Source: Actinomycetota bacterium (GTDB lineage: Bacteria; Actinomycetota; Coriobacteriia; Coriobacteriales; RUG844). From it: a DNA stretch of 6,611 bases. The stretch lies in NCBI GenBank assembly GCA_013335845.1, contig JAAXUU010000078.1:1-6611 (forward strand), in the 5' to 3' direction. A program made the translations under genes and the position numbers. Below are positions 6,057 to 6,611 of the stretch, in pieces; within the stretch, counting starts at the first letter, position 1, and the number at the start of each line of letters is the position of its first letter. The notes beneath the pieces were generated by a model. It had not been told where the DNA came from. It did no database searches and was given only the letters and a program-made list of their open reading frames with translations.

Positions 6057-6560
6057 ATGATGAGTAATCACGTAAGTTCACATGCGTTTGGTCGTAGAAA
6101 ATTCGTTAAGCTGGGTGCAACCGGCGCAGCGGTTGTGGCAGTGGGGTCGATGCTCGGGGGCTGCGCAAAGGACGAGGAGACTCCATCGGGTGGTACCGAA
6201 GAAGAGACAGGTGCCAATGATACTTTTATCTATGCTCAAGGCGCCGATCCGCGCGGGCTCGATCCTGCGTATGTAGACGACGGCGAGTCGTCGAAGATCA
6301 TCGTCAACATCTTCGAAGGACTTCTGCAATATGCTGACGATTCGACTGCGGTTGAGCCCTGCCTCGCAGAGTCTTGGGAGATGAGTCCCGACAGCCTGGC
6401 GTATACATTCAAGTTGCGCGAAGGCGTCAAATTCCATGACGATACCGATTTCAACGCCGACGCTGTGAAGTTCAACATCGATCGTCAGCTTCCCCCACTG
6501 GATACTGAAGATATGGCATATGCAGTATTCGGTTCGTTGAGATTGATGGTCACGGAATAG
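6057..6560 (+). CDS. ABC transporter family-5 (peptide/nickel type) solute-binding lipoprotein, interrupted
   Basis: The start is ATG 6057 (or the adjacent ATG 6060), 7 nt after GAGGAG. The N-terminus has a Tat motif GRRKFVKLG (12-20), a hydrophobic segment and a lipobox LGGC with Cys36, so the mature protein would be lipid-anchored outside the membrane. After an acidic linker the family-5 fold begins: FIYAQGADPRGLDPAY, IFEGLLQY, AESWEMSPD, YTFKLREGVKFHD and ADAVKFNIDR. These are the standard features of DppA/OppA/NikA-type binding proteins, which are about 500 aa long and deliver peptides, metals or glycosides to an ABC permease. The frame is native only to Ala156. The next eleven residues come from inverted DNA and end at TAG 6558-6560, leaving about a third of the protein. 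No permease genes are in view, so the substrate cannot be told. It may be a phase-off allele, a pseudogene or an assembly artefact. Confidence 0.82.
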   Translation: MMSNHVSSHAFGRRKFVKLGATGAAVVAVGSMLGGCAKDEETPSGGTEEETGANDTFIYAQGADPRGLDPAYVDDGESSKIIVNIFEGLLQYADDSTAVEPCLAESWEMSPDSLAYTFKLREGVKFHDDTDFNADAVKFNIDRQLPPLDTEDMAYAVFGSLRLMVTE

Positions 6561-6611
6561 GGACTATCGACTACGACGTCCTTGACCGATGCATATACGA
6601 AACCTGCATAT
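6518..6611. repeat. Inverted DNA segment flanked by 8-bp inverted repeats inside the solute-binding protein gene
   Basis: ATATGCAG (6518-6525) and CTGCATAT (6604-6611) are exact inverted complements; the right arm touches the window edge and may be longer. The 78 bp between them (6526-6603) makes no sense in the gene's plus frame, but on the minus strand it encodes VKDVVVDSPYSVTINLNEP and flanking residues, the expected next piece of a family-5 binding protein. Because 78 is a multiple of 3, turning the segment round restores the frame from residue 156 through both arms without a stop. Confidence 0.85.

Noticed and set aside
6082..6437. Overlapping plus and minus open frames inside the solute-binding protein gene
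   Set aside because: They are out-of-frame readings of the Tat/lipobox and family-5 coding region and carry no signals of their own.

Overview
The window looks like a piece of an Eggerthellaceae-type genome (class Coriobacteriia, anaerobic gut Actinomycetota). Three things suggest this: a membrane-anchored 12-helix LuxR-type regulator placed divergently to a Tat/lipobox FAD-binding reductase, a Tat/lipobox family-5 solute-binding protein, and moderately GC-rich coding DNA. The assignment is inferred from gene architecture, not from a database search.

Layout. 1-777 (minus) is the N-terminal part of an exported FAD-dependent reductase. Its reading frame runs without a stop into a stretch that resembles the C-terminus of DUF1269 membrane proteins, so the gene is either a chimera or a misjoin. 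778-933 is a divergent control region with a perfect 7-bp inverted repeat and a TATAAT box. 934-2493 (plus) is the membrane LuxR regulator, followed by a 17-bp tandem repeat that begins inside its stop region and by a terminator hairpin. 2643-5436 (minus) is a three-gene ECF vitamin transporter operon, transcribed right to left as fused double ATPase, EcfT, then S component. 5469-5742 holds its complete control region in order: a -35/-10 promoter, a cobalamin riboswitch and an intrinsic terminator. 5743-6056 is a mostly non-coding leader with one weak small ORF and a hairpin. 6057 onward (plus) is a family-5 solute-binding lipoprotein whose frame breaks at residue 156.

How it works together. 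The ECF module is very probably a cobalamin, cobamide or precursor importer: when the cofactor is plentiful the riboswitch should favour the terminator and switch off all three genes. The fused ATPase is strikingly asymmetric. All its departures from consensus (Walker B Glu to Gln and H-switch His to Asp in half 1, LSRSQ in half 2) fall in the same composite ATP site, and the other site is fully canonical.

The most unusual signal is at the right end. The frame-breaking tail of the solute-binding protein gene is an inverted copy of its own continuation. Re-inverting the DNA between the 8-bp arms ATATGCAG and CTGCATAT restores an uninterrupted family-5 protein. This may be a DNA inversion that switches the gene off, or an inverted misassembly at a contig end. 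The unrelated chimera at the left end makes the artefact explanation a serious one.
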